Origin: Diploptera punctata
Lineage: Eukaryota; Arthropoda; Insecta; Blattodea; Blaberidae
Length of the DNA: 64,000 bases
Direction: 5' to 3'
NCBI GenBank assembly: GCA_030220185.1
Contig: JASPKZ010001241.1
Coordinates: 620,001 to 684,000, forward strand
The translations under genes and the position numbers were made by a program. Of this stretch, positions 1 through 11,130 are shown piece after piece (positions within the stretch are counted from its first letter, which is position 1; the number at the start of each line of letters is the position of its first letter). The notes under the pieces are model-generated. The model saw only the letters and a program-made list of their open reading frames with translations, was not told where the DNA came from and did not search any database.

Positions 1-251
1 CTAAAGATTTAATGGCATGCTCTAGTACAAAATTAAATAGTAGAGGAGATAGTGCATCTCCTTGCTTCAACCCATTCTGGATTTCAAAAGTGTCTGAAAA
101 CTGTTTGCCTACATGCACACTACTCTTTATTTAGACACATTCGTATAAGTCTAACTAACTTTTTGGGAATTCCGAACTCCAGCAGGATACTATATAACTT
201 CTCCCTCTTAATTTAATCATATGCATTTTTTAGAGTCTACATATAGCTGAT
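1..251 (-). mobile_element. RTE-like LINE fragment (RT region), cut by the window edge
   Basis: This stretch aligns almost base for base with 7136-7391, the reverse transcriptase part of the long LINE further on, in the same orientation. It therefore encodes RT residues around the QGDALSPLLFN block on the minus strand. It keeps the in-frame version of a T-run (ctgtttgcc) where the long copy has one extra T, so it helps date a frameshift in that copy. It is truncated by the window start and stops abruptly at an A-rich junction. Confidence 0.85.
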
Positions 252-272
252 ACAACAAAAAATAAACAAATA

Positions 273-620
273 ATGAGCACATGCGAAATGAAAATCTTAA
301 GAACTATTCAGGGGAAAACATTATTTGGTAAAATACATAACACAGAAATTAGGGACATATGCCATATTCAAGACATAACCAAATTTATTATCGATAGACG
401 AAAATATTGGAAGAGTCATATAGATAGAATGGAAGAAAACCGGCTTGCAAAAAGAGCTAAAGAAGATAGACCAATGGACAGGTGAAGAACAAGAGGAAGA
501 CCAGCCAAGAGATGGCTAGACAGTGAATGCACATCCAATGCGTCTTCCTCCGAGGAGTGATTTTGGAAATAAACAGGATGAAAATCCTACAAATTATGTT
601 TAAGAAGAAGAAGAAGCGGG
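273..620 (+). pseudogene. LINE reverse-transcriptase C-terminal end (3' fragment)
   Basis: The reading frame gives a LINE tail. It has an EMKILRTIQGKT block like the post-RT region (family form roughly RTISGKT), a W-x3-H-x2-RM box (WKSHIDRM), and after one stop a GRPAKRW box that normally precedes the end of these ORFs. A short (GAA)n run follows and is the likely 3' tail. It belongs to a different LINE family from the RTE-like element next to it. Only the last part of the gene is present and it carries an internal stop, so it is a 5'-truncated dead copy. Confidence 0.75.
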
Positions 621-672
621 AGCCTTAACCTCCTACTACCTTACGTGTCTCCTATGACATGTAGTGGGACCA
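617..672 (-). repeat. Fragment of the short repeat seen at 48948-49148
   Basis: Read on the minus strand, it matches the start of the 201-bp repeat further on: the words cccactaca and ggtagtaggaggttaaggct are shared at the same spacing. Only the first 55 bases are retained. Confidence 0.6.
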
Positions 673-1041
673 ATTTACATTGTATAATATTGAAGGAAGC
701 TGATCCGTAGATTCACCGGTACCTATCATCTGTCTTCTCGCATATCCTGCTTCCCAACTTTCGTCCCAATATTATCTTCCATATATACCTTGGTGATCCA
801 AAAATCTTTTAAGCAAGGATTTCCAATTACAATTCTTAAATGAACTCATTTTGTCACGCATTCGAGATAAATGTTCTACCCATGTCATCTTCCTAGGCTT
901 ATTATTCCTGATGATGATAATATGAAAACGGTATAAATAATATAGTTTTTTTCCACTCTCCATTATCGTCCCTTTTCGGTATGCGTTTTTGCTTCAGGAT
1001 CCTATTTGAAATTCATTGGGCGCTAATTTGTAAAATACTTA
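673..1041. other. No recognisable gene
   Basis: A 63-codon minus-strand frame contains KPRKMTWVEHLSRM, which resembles the W-x2-H-x2-RM box of LINE tails, but the rest does not continue the family pattern. I see nothing else here. Confidence 0.35.
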
Positions 1042-1614
1042 CAGAGTGATTCAGATGTATGGCTGTATGTTTGATCGCATTTTGTGACGAAAATATTGCC
1101 ATTAAAGGAAATATGATGTTATCATTGGAAAGGGAATCCTTCAAATTACACCAATAGAACAAAACAAAACAAATCACTGCTCACGTGCAGCTTGGCAGGT
1201 TGATTTTTGTGGGCTAGCGTCGAACGCCTCCACAATTCTCTTCGTTGTTTCTGCATCCGTGCTAATGCGAGGCCTTCCAGGATGTTTGATTTTCTGCATC
1301 CTTCCCGTTTCCAGCAGTCGTTTTCTCCACTTCCACACAGTCGGCGGCTGCAATGCTACGTTAAACTCAAGTCTTGTCCGTCTTGCGTCCTCACAATCAT
1401 TAGAATACACTATTGCCTATGCAGCAATTGTAATTTGCTGTTGCATATTCAATGCCATTTTGACTAATGACGTAAGTTCTACACTATTTTGTTTTATTCT
1501 ATTGTTGTAATTTGAATAATTGCCTTTCCAATAGTAATTTAATATTTCCTGTAATGGTAATATTTTCATCACACAAGGCGACCAAACATATAGCCATATT
1601 TTTAATTCACCCCG
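1042..1614. mobile_element. Non-autonomous Tc1/mariner element with long terminal inverted repeats
   Basis: The element is 573 bp, flanked on both sides by TA (1040-1041 and 1615-1616), the duplication typical of Tc1/mariner insertions. Its ends, starting cagagtgattca and, reversed, cggggtgaatta, pair with each other over 92 bases without a gap. They continue less perfectly to about 135 bases (1042 to about 1173 and about 1482 to 1614). Only the start of a transposase lies between them. It is a deletion derivative that could move only with transposase supplied in trans. Confidence 0.88.
1174..1458 (-). pseudogene. Transposase N-terminal helix-turn-helix remnant
   Basis: Starting at an ATG inside the inverted-repeat element, the frame reads MALNMQQQITIAA, then one in-frame stop, then about 77 further codons. 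These include the linker box LETGRMQKIKHPGRPRIST and the SPQKST box that marks the second helix-turn-helix of one mariner-type transposase group. The DDE catalytic half is absent. It would have bound the element's own termini. The stop and the missing catalytic domain mean it cannot encode an active enzyme. Family assignment rests on motif recall. Confidence 0.75.
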
Positions 1615-1616
1615 TA

Positions 1617-2204
1617 TATGTCAATGGTATATATTAAATGCAATGCATGCACAATATACCCATACAAAGAGAATTACGTATATAAGAATAATCGTTTAAA
1701 AGATTTGAGGTGTGATACAGCATTCATGCGCAATTTTCTTCGTTTAAACTACAAGAAATACCGATAGATGAATTATTGAGAACGAACCTTAAAGTGGAAT
1801 CCATGTTTACATCGGTAGGACGTGAGCAGTAAATCTACCTGAAACGATCAACCTCTTCCGCTTAAAGTACACTCACTTTTTTATGGTATAGCCTATAAGG
1901 CTTACATTCCTCAGAAACATTTGGCAATAGTTTCACTCCCTACTTTCCACAGTTCTACATTTTAAATTTTGAAGATGCACTGTGCTACACATTCATACCA
2001 CACATGCCCTCGAAATTAATTTTGAATCTTAACATACTAGTGTGAACTCTCTAAGATAACTCTTACTTATGATTTATACATATTTTATATGTTTATTTGT
2101 TAATTTGAAAATAATACATATATAAAAATTCAATACATAAAAAAATAATATTTTTACAATAGAACATTAAATAATCTAACTTCAATAATTTTATCATATA
2201 ATAA
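1617..2204. other. AT-rich spacer
   Basis: AT-rich sequence without a convincing reading frame or known repeat. Confidence 0.5.
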
Positions 2205-2615
2205 TTAAGGGAGGAAAGGAGATTACAAGTATTCGAGAATAAATTACTTAGGAAACTTTTTAGACCAAAGAGAGATGAACGACCGATTAATGGAGAAGAC
2301 TACATAACAATGAACTACATGGTCTTTATAGGAAGACAGATATAATAACAACAGTTAAGTCTCGTAGACTGCGATGGGCAGGACATGTTGCACGAATGGG
2401 GAATGAAAGACTTGCATGGAAGCTTCTTGTAGGAAATCCAGAGGGAAAATGGCCCAATTGGTAGACCAAGAATGAGGTGAGAGAATAACATTAACTATGA
2501 TTTGATGGAAGTAGATTATACAGGGAATGATTGGAAATCATTAGCTCAGGATAGGGATGTCCGCGCGGCCATGAACCTCCGGCTTATATAGTGCCAGTGA
2601 GTAAGTAAGTAAGTA
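2205..2615 (+). mobile_element. RTE-like LINE 3' end, 5'-truncated copy
   Basis: It matches the 3' part of the 6256-9524 LINE in the opposite orientation: the RLRWAGHVARMGNERLAWK region, the GRPRMR box (frameshifted here), the text ccgcgcggccatgaacct, and a terminal agtaagtaagta run. It has a small deletion between gatagggatgt and ccgcgcgg. It is a dead short copy, as is usual for LINE insertions that ended early in reverse transcription. Confidence 0.85.
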
Positions 2616-2794
2616 ATAAAATCCGTATCATCTAAATGATGCCAAAATTATACTTAGTTACAGGTAAATTAAAATTATTTGAAAAATATAAAGCCATAGA
2701 TTTGTATATTTGTCTGGTGATCGTATATATATATATAAGTAATCGGTTAAGACAGTTTAAAACACATTACTATGAATATTTAATATTTTTGACA

Positions 2795-3030
2795 TTGGAT
2801 ATAAGAGAAGAATTGAAAGTACAGCCTTTATTGGATAAGGTCACGAATTACAGACAGAAATGGATTGATCACATGGATGGAATGAGTAAGGAGAGATATC
2901 CATTGTTAGCAAGAAATTATCAAGCAAGAGGAAGACGTGATGTTGGAAGACCTAGAAGACGTTGGGCTGATGCATTATGAAGTCGGAACGGGCCATTGCC
3001 TAATCCCTGGAGTGATGATGATGATGATGT
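2795..3030 (+). pseudogene. LINE C-terminal fragment with (GAT)n tail
   Basis: The frame reads IREELKVQPLLDKVTNYRQK, then WIDHMDGM, then GRRDVGRPRRRWAD before a stop, and about 50 bases later a (gatgat) run. This order (basic coil, W-x2-H box, GRPRRRW box, short tail repeat) is the C-terminus of a LINE ORF2 in insects. It is a different family from the GTAA-tailed copies. Only the end of the gene is present. Confidence 0.75.
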
Positions 3031-4068
3031 GATATTGGATTAATAAATTTCAAAACTAAAACCTAATTCATACTTAATATTAACTGAACGACTCATATAA
3101 CCAAGGATTTCAAATAAATATTATATGATAAGGGAAAGAAAACTAATGTTGGATTGTCTTACTTTTAGTTTAGGTGTATTACCTTGTTCACATGAGTAAT
3201 TAATAATATTACTTACTTTACTATTATATTTTCATATCTCCTAGAATGCTTCTTAATTAATTTCATGTATTTTTAACAAAGAAAATACCTCCTTATTGGT
3301 ATGGAACGTTTCTATAATATTACATTTACGTATATTTTGTTGAATATAATTTGTAAAATTTAAATTTGAACTTCCACTTACAAACCTCTTGCGTCGCTGA
3401 TCTCTCAACTGCACAAATCATCGAACGAGTGACATGTAAGTTATTATAGGAGCGTGCTATATATAGATGAAAACATAGAGGTGAATGGTGTAAACAGGAT
3501 GCGCCCTAGAATGGATTATTGTACTCGTTACCTGGTAGGGTTCTATGGACATGTACAGTTTAGTTTGCATTTAGCAGTGGTTGGTTACCTATCAGTAGAA
3601 TCATCTTAATTCTTGGTGTATAAAAGGAACCTAATTAAAATATGGTTAAGTAGAGCTAATTAAATATGTTTCATTTAGTATGGCAGTTTTCCCCGTTCAT
3701 TTGGCCACTGTTTGGATATCCATGCTTTTTATTTTTATTATTAATTTTATTATTATTATTATTATTGTTATTATTATTTAATCAATTGAGTTGATGTTTA
3801 CTTGATGAAAATCCATTACTTATTTAATTAAATAAAAATAAATTATATCTTAATAAATATGAAAATCAAATAAAACTGTAATTTTGTTTAATTAAATTAT
3901 TATTATAATTATAATTATTATCATTATTATTAATATTTAATTGAATTATTATTATAATTAGTATAATTATTATTAATAGTATCATTAACATTATTATTGT
4001 TGTTATTACTATTATCATTATCATTATTATTATTGTCATCTTTTTATAATCATTATTATCACTGTTAT

Positions 4069-4130
<62 letters not shown>

Positions 4131-5158
4131 TTAAAATATTCATATATGACAAGTCCAGTTATGTAAATGTCTATTGTTTTGTTACAGTGTCGTTTAAGGA
4201 AATGATCACAGTAACGATGAACTCATCTTGAATCTCTTCTTAAAATAATGAAAGATGAGTAAGCAATCCGTAGATAATGACAAAGTTGATAATGATAATA
4301 ACAGAATAAAACATATTTGATGAAAATTAGTCATTTTTATTAGATCGTGTTTCCCTCAGAGAACATGTAGCTCACTGTTGTGTCGTCGTCTCCATTAACC
4401 TTTATCATCGTCATTCATTGGTTCTAATTTTCGTAAGAACTTTATCCTATCACATCCCTATAATTTAAACGTGACAGGAATTTCTGACTCAGTTCTGTCT
4501 CAGAATTATCTTAATTGTAAAATACGTTTAAGAGAAAACCATACTTCCGTACTTGAATTACACAATTAGATTAGTAATTTATATGCAGGCATAAGTAATC
4601 AAATTGATAATCAAAATCTCAATAGACCCCAAGATCAGGGGATTGCTCTTAAATTGAACCGGTTCTGAAGAAACTGTACGCTTTCAAATTACTTGTATAA
4701 GGAAATTTCCACGTTAAATCAACTGAGCCCATAACCTGACATCATTCAATTTTAACGAAACTTGCAAAATTGAAGCTAGTGTGAAAATTGAGGAGAATGA
4801 AAACGTCAGACATCGATCCAATAAAGAATCATGATGAAAACAAAAGGTACAAACAAACAAAGTAATTAATATAAATTGTAAAGTTTGTATCGTGTTGAAA
4901 CCATATATTATCCAATTAAGTAAAATAGCAAGAATAGATGAAGAAGGGTTAAGCGGTAAATTAAAGTTATTTCTTCAATGAATAGGATAATGACAGAGTT
5001 GCAAAGGTTGACGATCAATAATTCAAAACCTGAGGCCGGCTGCAGAAATGAAGGAGTATTGGATAATTAGAATTCATTAAAATTAGTTAACTAACATGTA
5101 AGATCAACCGTTGAGAGAGGTAGATTAAAGGTAAAAGAAACCGTATTGGAAAAATACA
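3031..5158. other. AT-rich spacer with trinucleotide repeats
   Basis: No gene seen. Interrupted ATT-type repeats occupy about 3735-4070. The region 4140-5158 looks unique, with no recognisable element. Confidence 0.5.
4071..4132 (+). repeat. (ATT)n microsatellite
   Basis: About 20 uninterrupted ATT units, preceded by 300 bases of decayed ATT/ATC repeats. Confidence 0.95.
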
Positions 5159-5162
5159 TTAA

Positions 5163-5471
5163 CTCATTCGCTTCAGATTTAAATGCTCAGTGCATTTCCC
5201 CAGAAACCGGATTTAATTTACCGTAAATTATATTGTCTATTTTCATACATTCAAAACAAACAAAAGATAACGATACTTGAGATCACAATAAGGGTGAATG
5301 CAAAAACACATACCTCTATTATTCATAAATGTTAACAAAAGATTACCCTGCCAAGGGATGTACAAAATATTGCAAAATATATAACAGCAGAGTTAAGCGA
5401 GTATACCTCGTCTTCTGAGTTGGTCATATGTAACTGCCGGCGAGTGTAGCTCGTCTTTTGATGCGAATGGG
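5163..5471. mobile_element. piggyBac-like MITE, copy 1
   Basis: The element is 309 bp, flanked by TTAA at both ends (5159-5162 and 5472-5475). Its ends read CTCATTCGCTTCA and, reversed, CCCATTCGCATCA. A second full copy lies at 29865-30149 in opposite orientation. There is no coding capacity. TTAA duplication with short C-rich termini is the piggyBac signature, but no transposase is present to confirm the family. Confidence 0.85.
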
Positions 5472-5705
5472 TTAATGAGAAGTATGTAATAACTGAAAGT
5501 ATGGAAAATTATAAGAAATCTCATACGACAAATGGTCTAGGTTGGATAGAGGATATAAAAAGTATATCTGAGGTTGATAATGATATAAGTTAGAAGTAGT
5601 TGACAGGAGATATAAGTATGATTAATCTGATGATCTCGATTAAAATAAATCAATGTTTTAAAAATTATTTAACGAAACGTTTGCTGAAAATAAGGAAGCT
5701 AGAAA

Positions 5706-6255
5706 TCTTCTCCTTCTTCTTCTTCACGGTTTAGGTTTATTTACTAGCCTGTTCCGGCTCCAAATTGCTGGTCTTTCCATCTTTTCTTTGGTCTTCCCAA
5801 GCTTCTTCTTCCCCGTGGTGAATAGTTGTATGCTGCTTTTGGTATTCTATTCTCAGTCATCCTTGCCAAGTGTTATTTCCAGTTTGTTCTGTATTTCTCT
5901 ATTGTTGAGTTTAATTCTTCTATTTTTAGTTGTTGTCTTATTTCTGTGTTATGTTTTTTGTCTGTTCTTTGATATCCTGCTATTGGTCTGACGAATCTCA
6001 TTTCAGCACCTTGTATCCTGGCAGATTGTTGTGTTGTCACTGTCCATGTTTCGGATCCATAAGTAATAATAGGCACTGCCATTGTCTTGTATAATTTCAT
6101 TATAGAGTCTTTCCTGGCTTTATTTTTCAAAGTTCTTTTTAGTGTTCCTGTTACATAATTAAACTGATTTATTTTGTTATTTATTATCTGTTTCTGCTGT
6201 GTATGATATTTCGCAACCTAAGAAGTTCTATCTTACTACTTCTTCTATCGGTTTA
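5706..6255 (-). pseudogene. Outer LINE, 3' half, interrupted by a younger LINE
   Basis: On the minus strand the frame gives NFLGCEISYTAETD, then KLYKTMAVPIITYGSETWTV (the standard post-RT block), then a GRPKKRW box and a (GAA)n-like tail near 5708-5730. The segment ends at the target duplication of the inserted LINE. The upstream part of the same gene continues at 9538-9922, so this is one element cut in two. Stops and frameshifts show it is dead. An 8-bp direct repeat, gctagaaa (5698-5705 and 9923-9930), may be its own target duplication. Confidence 0.85.
6243..6255. repeat. Target-site duplication, left copy
   Basis: The 13-base word ttctatcggttta recurs exactly at 9525-9537 and brackets the RTE-like LINE. 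Confidence 0.9.
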
Positions 6256-9200
6256 CTTACTTACTTACTTACTCACTGGCACTATCGAACCCGTAGGTTC
6301 ATGGCCGCGCGGACATACGCTCTCCATACATCCCTATCCTGAGCTAATGCTTTCCAATCATTCCCTGTATAATCTACTTCCCTCAAATCATAGTTAATGT
6401 TGTTCTCCCACCTCATTCTTGGTCTACCAACTGGGCGTTTTCCTTCTGGCTTTCCTACAAGAAGTTTCCATGCACGTCTTTCATTCCCCATACGCGCAAC
6501 ATGTCCTGCCCATCGCAGTCAACGAGACTTAACTGTTCTTATTATATCTGGCTTCCTATAAAGACCATGTAGTTCATTGTTATGTAGTCTTCTCCATTCA
6601 CCTGTCTGTTCATCTCTCTTTGGTCCAAAAATTTTCCTAAGGACTTTATTCTCAAATACTCGTAATCTCCTTTCCTCCCTTAAAGTAAGAGTCCATGTTT
6701 CGCACCCATATAATATAACTGGTAGAATAATAGTTTTATGTATTTTCAGCTTAACGTTTTTTGAAAGGAGTTGGGATATCAAAAGTCTCTGCAATGCATA
6801 ATAGCACGCATTTCCAGAATTGAGCCTATGTTTAATTTCTTTGTGCATCTCATTCATATTTGTGATTATTGTTCCTAGGTATTTGAATTCAGCCAATTCC
6901 TCAAAATTTCCCTCATTTGTCATTAGCTGTCCATTTCCATTATATAATGTATTTCTACGTGTGACCATATATTTAGTTTTACTGATATTTACTTCCAGTC
7001 CTAATTTCTTAGTGTTACTCAATAGTGTGTGCGTGTTGGCCTTTAGTATCTCCTCGCTATCGGCCAGTAGTACTACATCATCAGCATAAACTAACAGCTT
7101 TTTAATACCATTCAGTTGTAAGCCTTCCTCATTCTCTAAAGATTTAATGGCATGCTCTAGTACAAAATTAAATAGTAGAGGAGATAGTGCATCTCCTTGC
7201 TTCAACCCATTCTGGATTTCAAAAGTGTCTGAAAACTGTTTTGCCTACACGCACCCTACTCGTTGAGCCATTTAGACACATTCGTATAAGTCTAACTAAC
7301 TTTTTGGGAATTCCGAACTCCAGCAGAATACTATATAACTTCTCCCTCTTAATTGAATCATATGCTTTTTTGAAGTCTACATATAGTTGATGTACAGTAC
7401 CATTATATTCCCATTTCTTTTCTAAAATCTGTCTTATACTAAAAATCTGATCTGTTGTAGACCTGTTTCTTCTAAATGCACATTGATGATCTCCTAGAAT
7501 GTCTTCAATATAGGGAGTAAGTCTGCTTACTAATATATTTGTTAGAATTTTGTACGAAGTTGAAAGTAATGAGATGCCCCTATAGTTGTTGCAATCAGTT
7601 TTATCTCCCTTCTTATAAATTGGTACGATAATTGATTCTTTCCATTCATCTGGAAGAGCTTCTTTTTCCCAAATCATACTAAGCAACCAGCGTATCTTGT
7701 CCATCAATTTTTCTCCCCCTGATTTTATCAGTTCTGCTGGGATCTCATCTGAACCTGATGCTTTATACATCTTCAATTTTTCAATTGCCATTTCAACCTC
7801 TAATGCACTTGGCTCTGCGACTAGCATTTCTGCTGTCTGTAACTTATCTTCCACAATGTCCTGTTCTGTATGTACATTTAATAGCTGATTAAAATAACTT
7901 TTCCATCTATTTAATATACTCTTGGAATCTGCAATCATATCCCCATTTTCATTCCGGATTATGTTTGTTCTAGCCTGAAACCCTTTCTTCTCTATACTAA
8001 TTCCCTGATATAATTCTCTAATGTTCCTATTTTTTGCATTAATTTCAAGATCATTAATCTTCTCTCTCAAATATTCCCTCTTTTTACTCTTTAGTAACTT
8101 GGTGGTTTCCCGTCTAACACTACCCAATTGCTCTAAATTTACCTCATTTGGCTCGTGTAACCATTTCATTTTTGCTAGCTTTCTTTTCTTTACAATGTCG
8201 GCACATTCCTCATCAACCATTTCTTGTTTTGCCTCTTTTTTAAACAACCAATGCTTTCTGATGCTGACGATTTAATAGTATCTCTTATAGCCTCCCATTC
8301 TTTATTTATATCAGTTCCTTCTTCGTTTGCCACATTGTCATCTGAAGATTCCAGTACTTCAAATCTATTAGCAATTTTGATTTGGTATTCTTGCAGCATT
8401 TCATCATTTTTCAAGTTTTTTAATTCATATTTTACAGAATCATCTTTAGCATTTGTTCCTCTCATAAGCGATAGCCGTTGTCTGATTTTCACCCTGACCA
8501 GATGATGATCTGAATTGCAGTCTGTCCCTCTAACTGATCTAACATCAATGATGCTACTGTGCCAGCGTTTATCCACTAATACATGATCTATCTGGTTCCG
8601 AGTTTCTCCATCTGGGGACGTCCAGGTGTATTTATGAATATCCTTATGCTGAAATGTTGTGCTCTTAACAATGAGATTCTTTGATGTGGCAAATGTGACT
8701 AATCTAACCCCGTTGTCGTTACTATCTTCATGAAGACTGAACTTGCCTATTGTTGGTTTGAATATATCTTCCTGCCCCACTTTTGCATTAAAATCTCCTA
8801 AGACAATTTCATATGATATCGTGAAAGGCTATCAAATAAGCATTCTAATTCTTCATAGAACTCATCCTTGATCTTGTCATCTTTATCTTCTGTGGGGGCA
8901 TGTACATTTACAATTATAAAATCATGTCGTTTACCCTTTAGAATTATGTATGATATCCTATCACTAACAAACTTAATATCTCGGATAGCGGATAGGATCC
9001 TCCTTCTGACTAAAAAACCCGTTCCAAATGCAGGTCTTTCTGCACCCCCATAGTATAATGCAAAGCTTCCTGATTCCTGACTACCATCTCCTGGCCACCT
9101 AACTTCCTGTAAAGCGACTATATCCAAGGGCGATTTATCCAATTCCCGCGTTAATATCTCTAGTGCCCCGCTATTGTATAAAGTCCTAACATTCCATGTA

Positions 9201-9524
9201 CCTAGGAACATGTCCCTGTGTTTGAGCCTTTGGCATGGGTTCCCTGAAGTAGTCCCCGCCCGGAGAACCGAATGGGGGACTATTTGACCTCCGGAAAATT
9301 TTACCCCAGTAGAACCCATGTCCGCATTTCTTGACGGTTGTATTTTTACGGTGAAAGGTCGTCACTCTTTCGACCAAGGTACTTATTTCGTCTGGCTTAT
9401 CACCTTCGACCAGTCCGGCATGGGTAACCCTATCGGCAGCAATGCTACCGCCGGCATAGCTCTCAGGATCATTTAAGCACACAAGCCATTCCACCACGAC
9501 AAGGTAAAGATACCATGGAGGGTG
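6256..9524 (-). mobile_element. Near full-length RTE-like non-LTR retrotransposon
   Basis: This 3,269-bp element has a 5' leader of about 200 bp, one endonuclease-RT reading frame, a very short 3' region and a (TAAG)n tail (seen as cttacttac at the left end). It is bounded by an exact 13-bp target duplication. A single APE-type endonuclease plus RT frame with a short simple-repeat tail fits the RTE clade, although only a tree would settle the clade. Seven more pieces of the family lie in this window. It sits in the same orientation inside an older LINE. Confidence 0.9.
6282..9319 (-). pseudogene. Endonuclease-reverse transcriptase (LINE ORF2), lightly damaged
   Basis: It would nick DNA and reverse-transcribe its own RNA. 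The endonuclease part shows GTWNVRTLY, ALQEVRW, VNVHAPTEDKDD, GDFNAKVG, NQIDHVLVDKRW and SDHHLVRVK in order. The RT part shows IIVPIYKKGDKTDCNNYRGI, YVDFKKAYDSI, LKQGDALSPLLFN and the catalytic LLVYADDVVLL. The tail has FENKVLRKIFGPKRD, RAWKLLVGKPEGKRPVGRPR and ends NLRVR. Only four lesions are visible: a frameshift before GDFNAKVG (near 8820), one in an A-run near 8240, one extra base in a T-run near 7240, and a nonsense change near 6515 (CGT TGA where other copies have CGT AGA). The start is the ATG that leaves room before the endonuclease; another upstream start is possible. Confidence 0.88.
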
Positions 9525-9537
9525 TTCTATCGGTTTA
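9525..9537. repeat. Target-site duplication, right copy
   Basis: This is an exact repeat of 6243-6255 and marks the 5' end of the inserted LINE. Confidence 0.9.
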
Positions 9538-9922
9538 TTTTCTAATATTATCTTTGCCCGAACTGGATGAGCACCCTTGAAGGCCATTGTTTTTAATTTT
9601 TGTGAGGATATTTCCATGTTGTATTTTTTTGATATTTAATTTAGTTTTTATAGCATTCTTTGTAGTTCGTCTTGTTTTTGCTATTAGAACCTGGTCATCT
9701 GCAAAGGCTACTGATTTTATTACTATATTTCCTAAGTTAATTCCCCCAGTCGTCATTTGCTTCCATGATCTTATCATGTCGTCGAAATAAATGTTAAAAA
9801 GCGTGGTTGATAGTGGACAACCTTGTCTAACTCCTCCTGTTATATATATTGGTTCCCTTTGATTTATTTTTATTTTTGTTTTCTCATACATTTTCTTAAT
9901 TACTGCTATCAAGTATAGTGGG
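9538..9922 (-). pseudogene. Outer LINE, RT palm fragment
   Basis: On the minus strand it reads GGVRQGCPLSTTLFNIYFDD and VAFADDQVLIAK, the RT motifs B-prime and C (here FADDQ). A frameshift follows, then LKTMAFKGAHPVRAKIILEN up to the insertion point. The protein resumes at 6242 going left. The upstream RT and endonuclease are missing, so the element was 5'-truncated when it inserted. Confidence 0.85.
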
Positions 9923-9930
9923 GCTAGAAA

Positions 9931-10557
9931 ACTTGATTAATAAATAAGTAAACCAAGAAGAAGGAATAGTTCAATATATGTAAAGATAACATTTTAGGAA
10001 TAATTTGAATTAACTAAAATATAGAAGAACCTAGTAAATCTAATTCAGTACAACAGTATATATATATATGAAGGAGATAATGGAGTTGAGGAAAGATGGT
10101 GCTAGTGATACATCAGAACCTGTTCGAAGGGAAATAACGAGAAAAAAGATTCAGAGAAGATTGATGAATCGGGTAAATTTTTTTTTCTTGTTTCGAATTT
10201 GTGAATGGTATAAAATAATCAACCGAAGTGCTGGCGAGAACCAATTTCGCCAACAGTCCGGTTGAAAATAAAATTATAAATGAACCTACTTTCGCGCATA
10301 GTAGCACGCTAACACATTGCTCTCACAATCAAAATTCCACTCTTGTATTTCACCACAGAACAATAGAAACACTTTACCCAATATTTATACACTTTTAGTA
10401 ATGGTATGAACCACTGAGATCATATGACCAACGTTATGAAATATGACAACATATTGCCGGTAATAGGAAAAGTTCAGACTGGAGTTTACATAAAAAATCA
10501 ACTAACAGAGAATCAGAGTGCCAAACGACAACTCTTATTTGATTTAACAAATATTTC

Positions 10558-10560
<3 letters not shown>
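9931..10560. other. Spacer without recognisable gene
   Basis: Nothing convincing is seen. A 65-codon frame near 10068-10265 is ordinary for this composition. Confidence 0.45.

Positions 10561-10597
<37 letters not shown>
10561..10597 (+). repeat. (TA)n microsatellite
   Basis: A run of 18 TA units, directly next to a tRNA-like repeat. Confidence 0.95.
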
Positions 10598-10599
<2 letters not shown>

Positions 10600-10865
10600 C
10601 ATAAAAAATAAATGTCTGGACGGGATTTAAACCCAGACGTCTGGATAGATATTCTAGTGCGCAACCACTTACGCTACCAGGGAAATCTAGTAAAAACATT
10701 TATTTTTCTTATATTCTTTATTATTACCAGATGTAGCAGAAACTCGGTCTCCACTGTCACCTAGTAGCTCCTTTAACATGTAAGCAAACTGAAGAGAATA
10801 TTTTTATTTTATGGCAGTGAAGATTTTTTGACGTTATAATTAAATTTTTGACATCGAACATTCAA
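10598..10865 (-). mobile_element. tRNA-related SINE-like repeat, tandem copy 1
   Basis: On the minus strand there is a tRNA-like head: tggtagcgtaagtggttgcg (A-box region), then about 25 bases later ggtttaaatcccg (B-box-like). It is joined to a conserved body containing gtagcagaaactcggtct, as seen on the plus strand. The same body and head recur about 279 bases later. It is not a working tRNA gene because the arms do not pair along their length. Confidence 0.6.
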
Positions 10866-10872
10866 GCTTAAT

Positions 10873-11130
10873 ATGACATAAGAAAAATAATTGCTTGGAT
10901 AGGAGTTGAACCCGGAACTTTGGATTTATATTCCAGTGCGCCACCACTTACGCCACCAGGCAAATCTAGAGTATATATTTTTTTCTTATTATATATATTT
11001 TCTATTATTACAAGATGTAGCGGGAACTTGGTCTTCACTGCCACCTAGTAGCTCCTGTAACATTTAAGAAAATTAAATAAAATATTTTTACTTTATAGCA
11101 GTGACGCTTTTACGATGTTATCGAATAATG
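10873..11130 (-). mobile_element. tRNA-related SINE-like repeat, tandem copy 2
   Basis: It has the same order of blocks as the preceding copy. The head, tggcgtaagtggtggcgcac, and its B-box, gggttcaactcct, are closer to consensus here. The two copies lie head-to-tail. Confidence 0.6.

Noticed and set aside
7187..7390. Plus-strand frames across the 6.2-9.6 kb LINE
   Set aside because: They are antisense shadows of the minus-strand endonuclease-RT gene.
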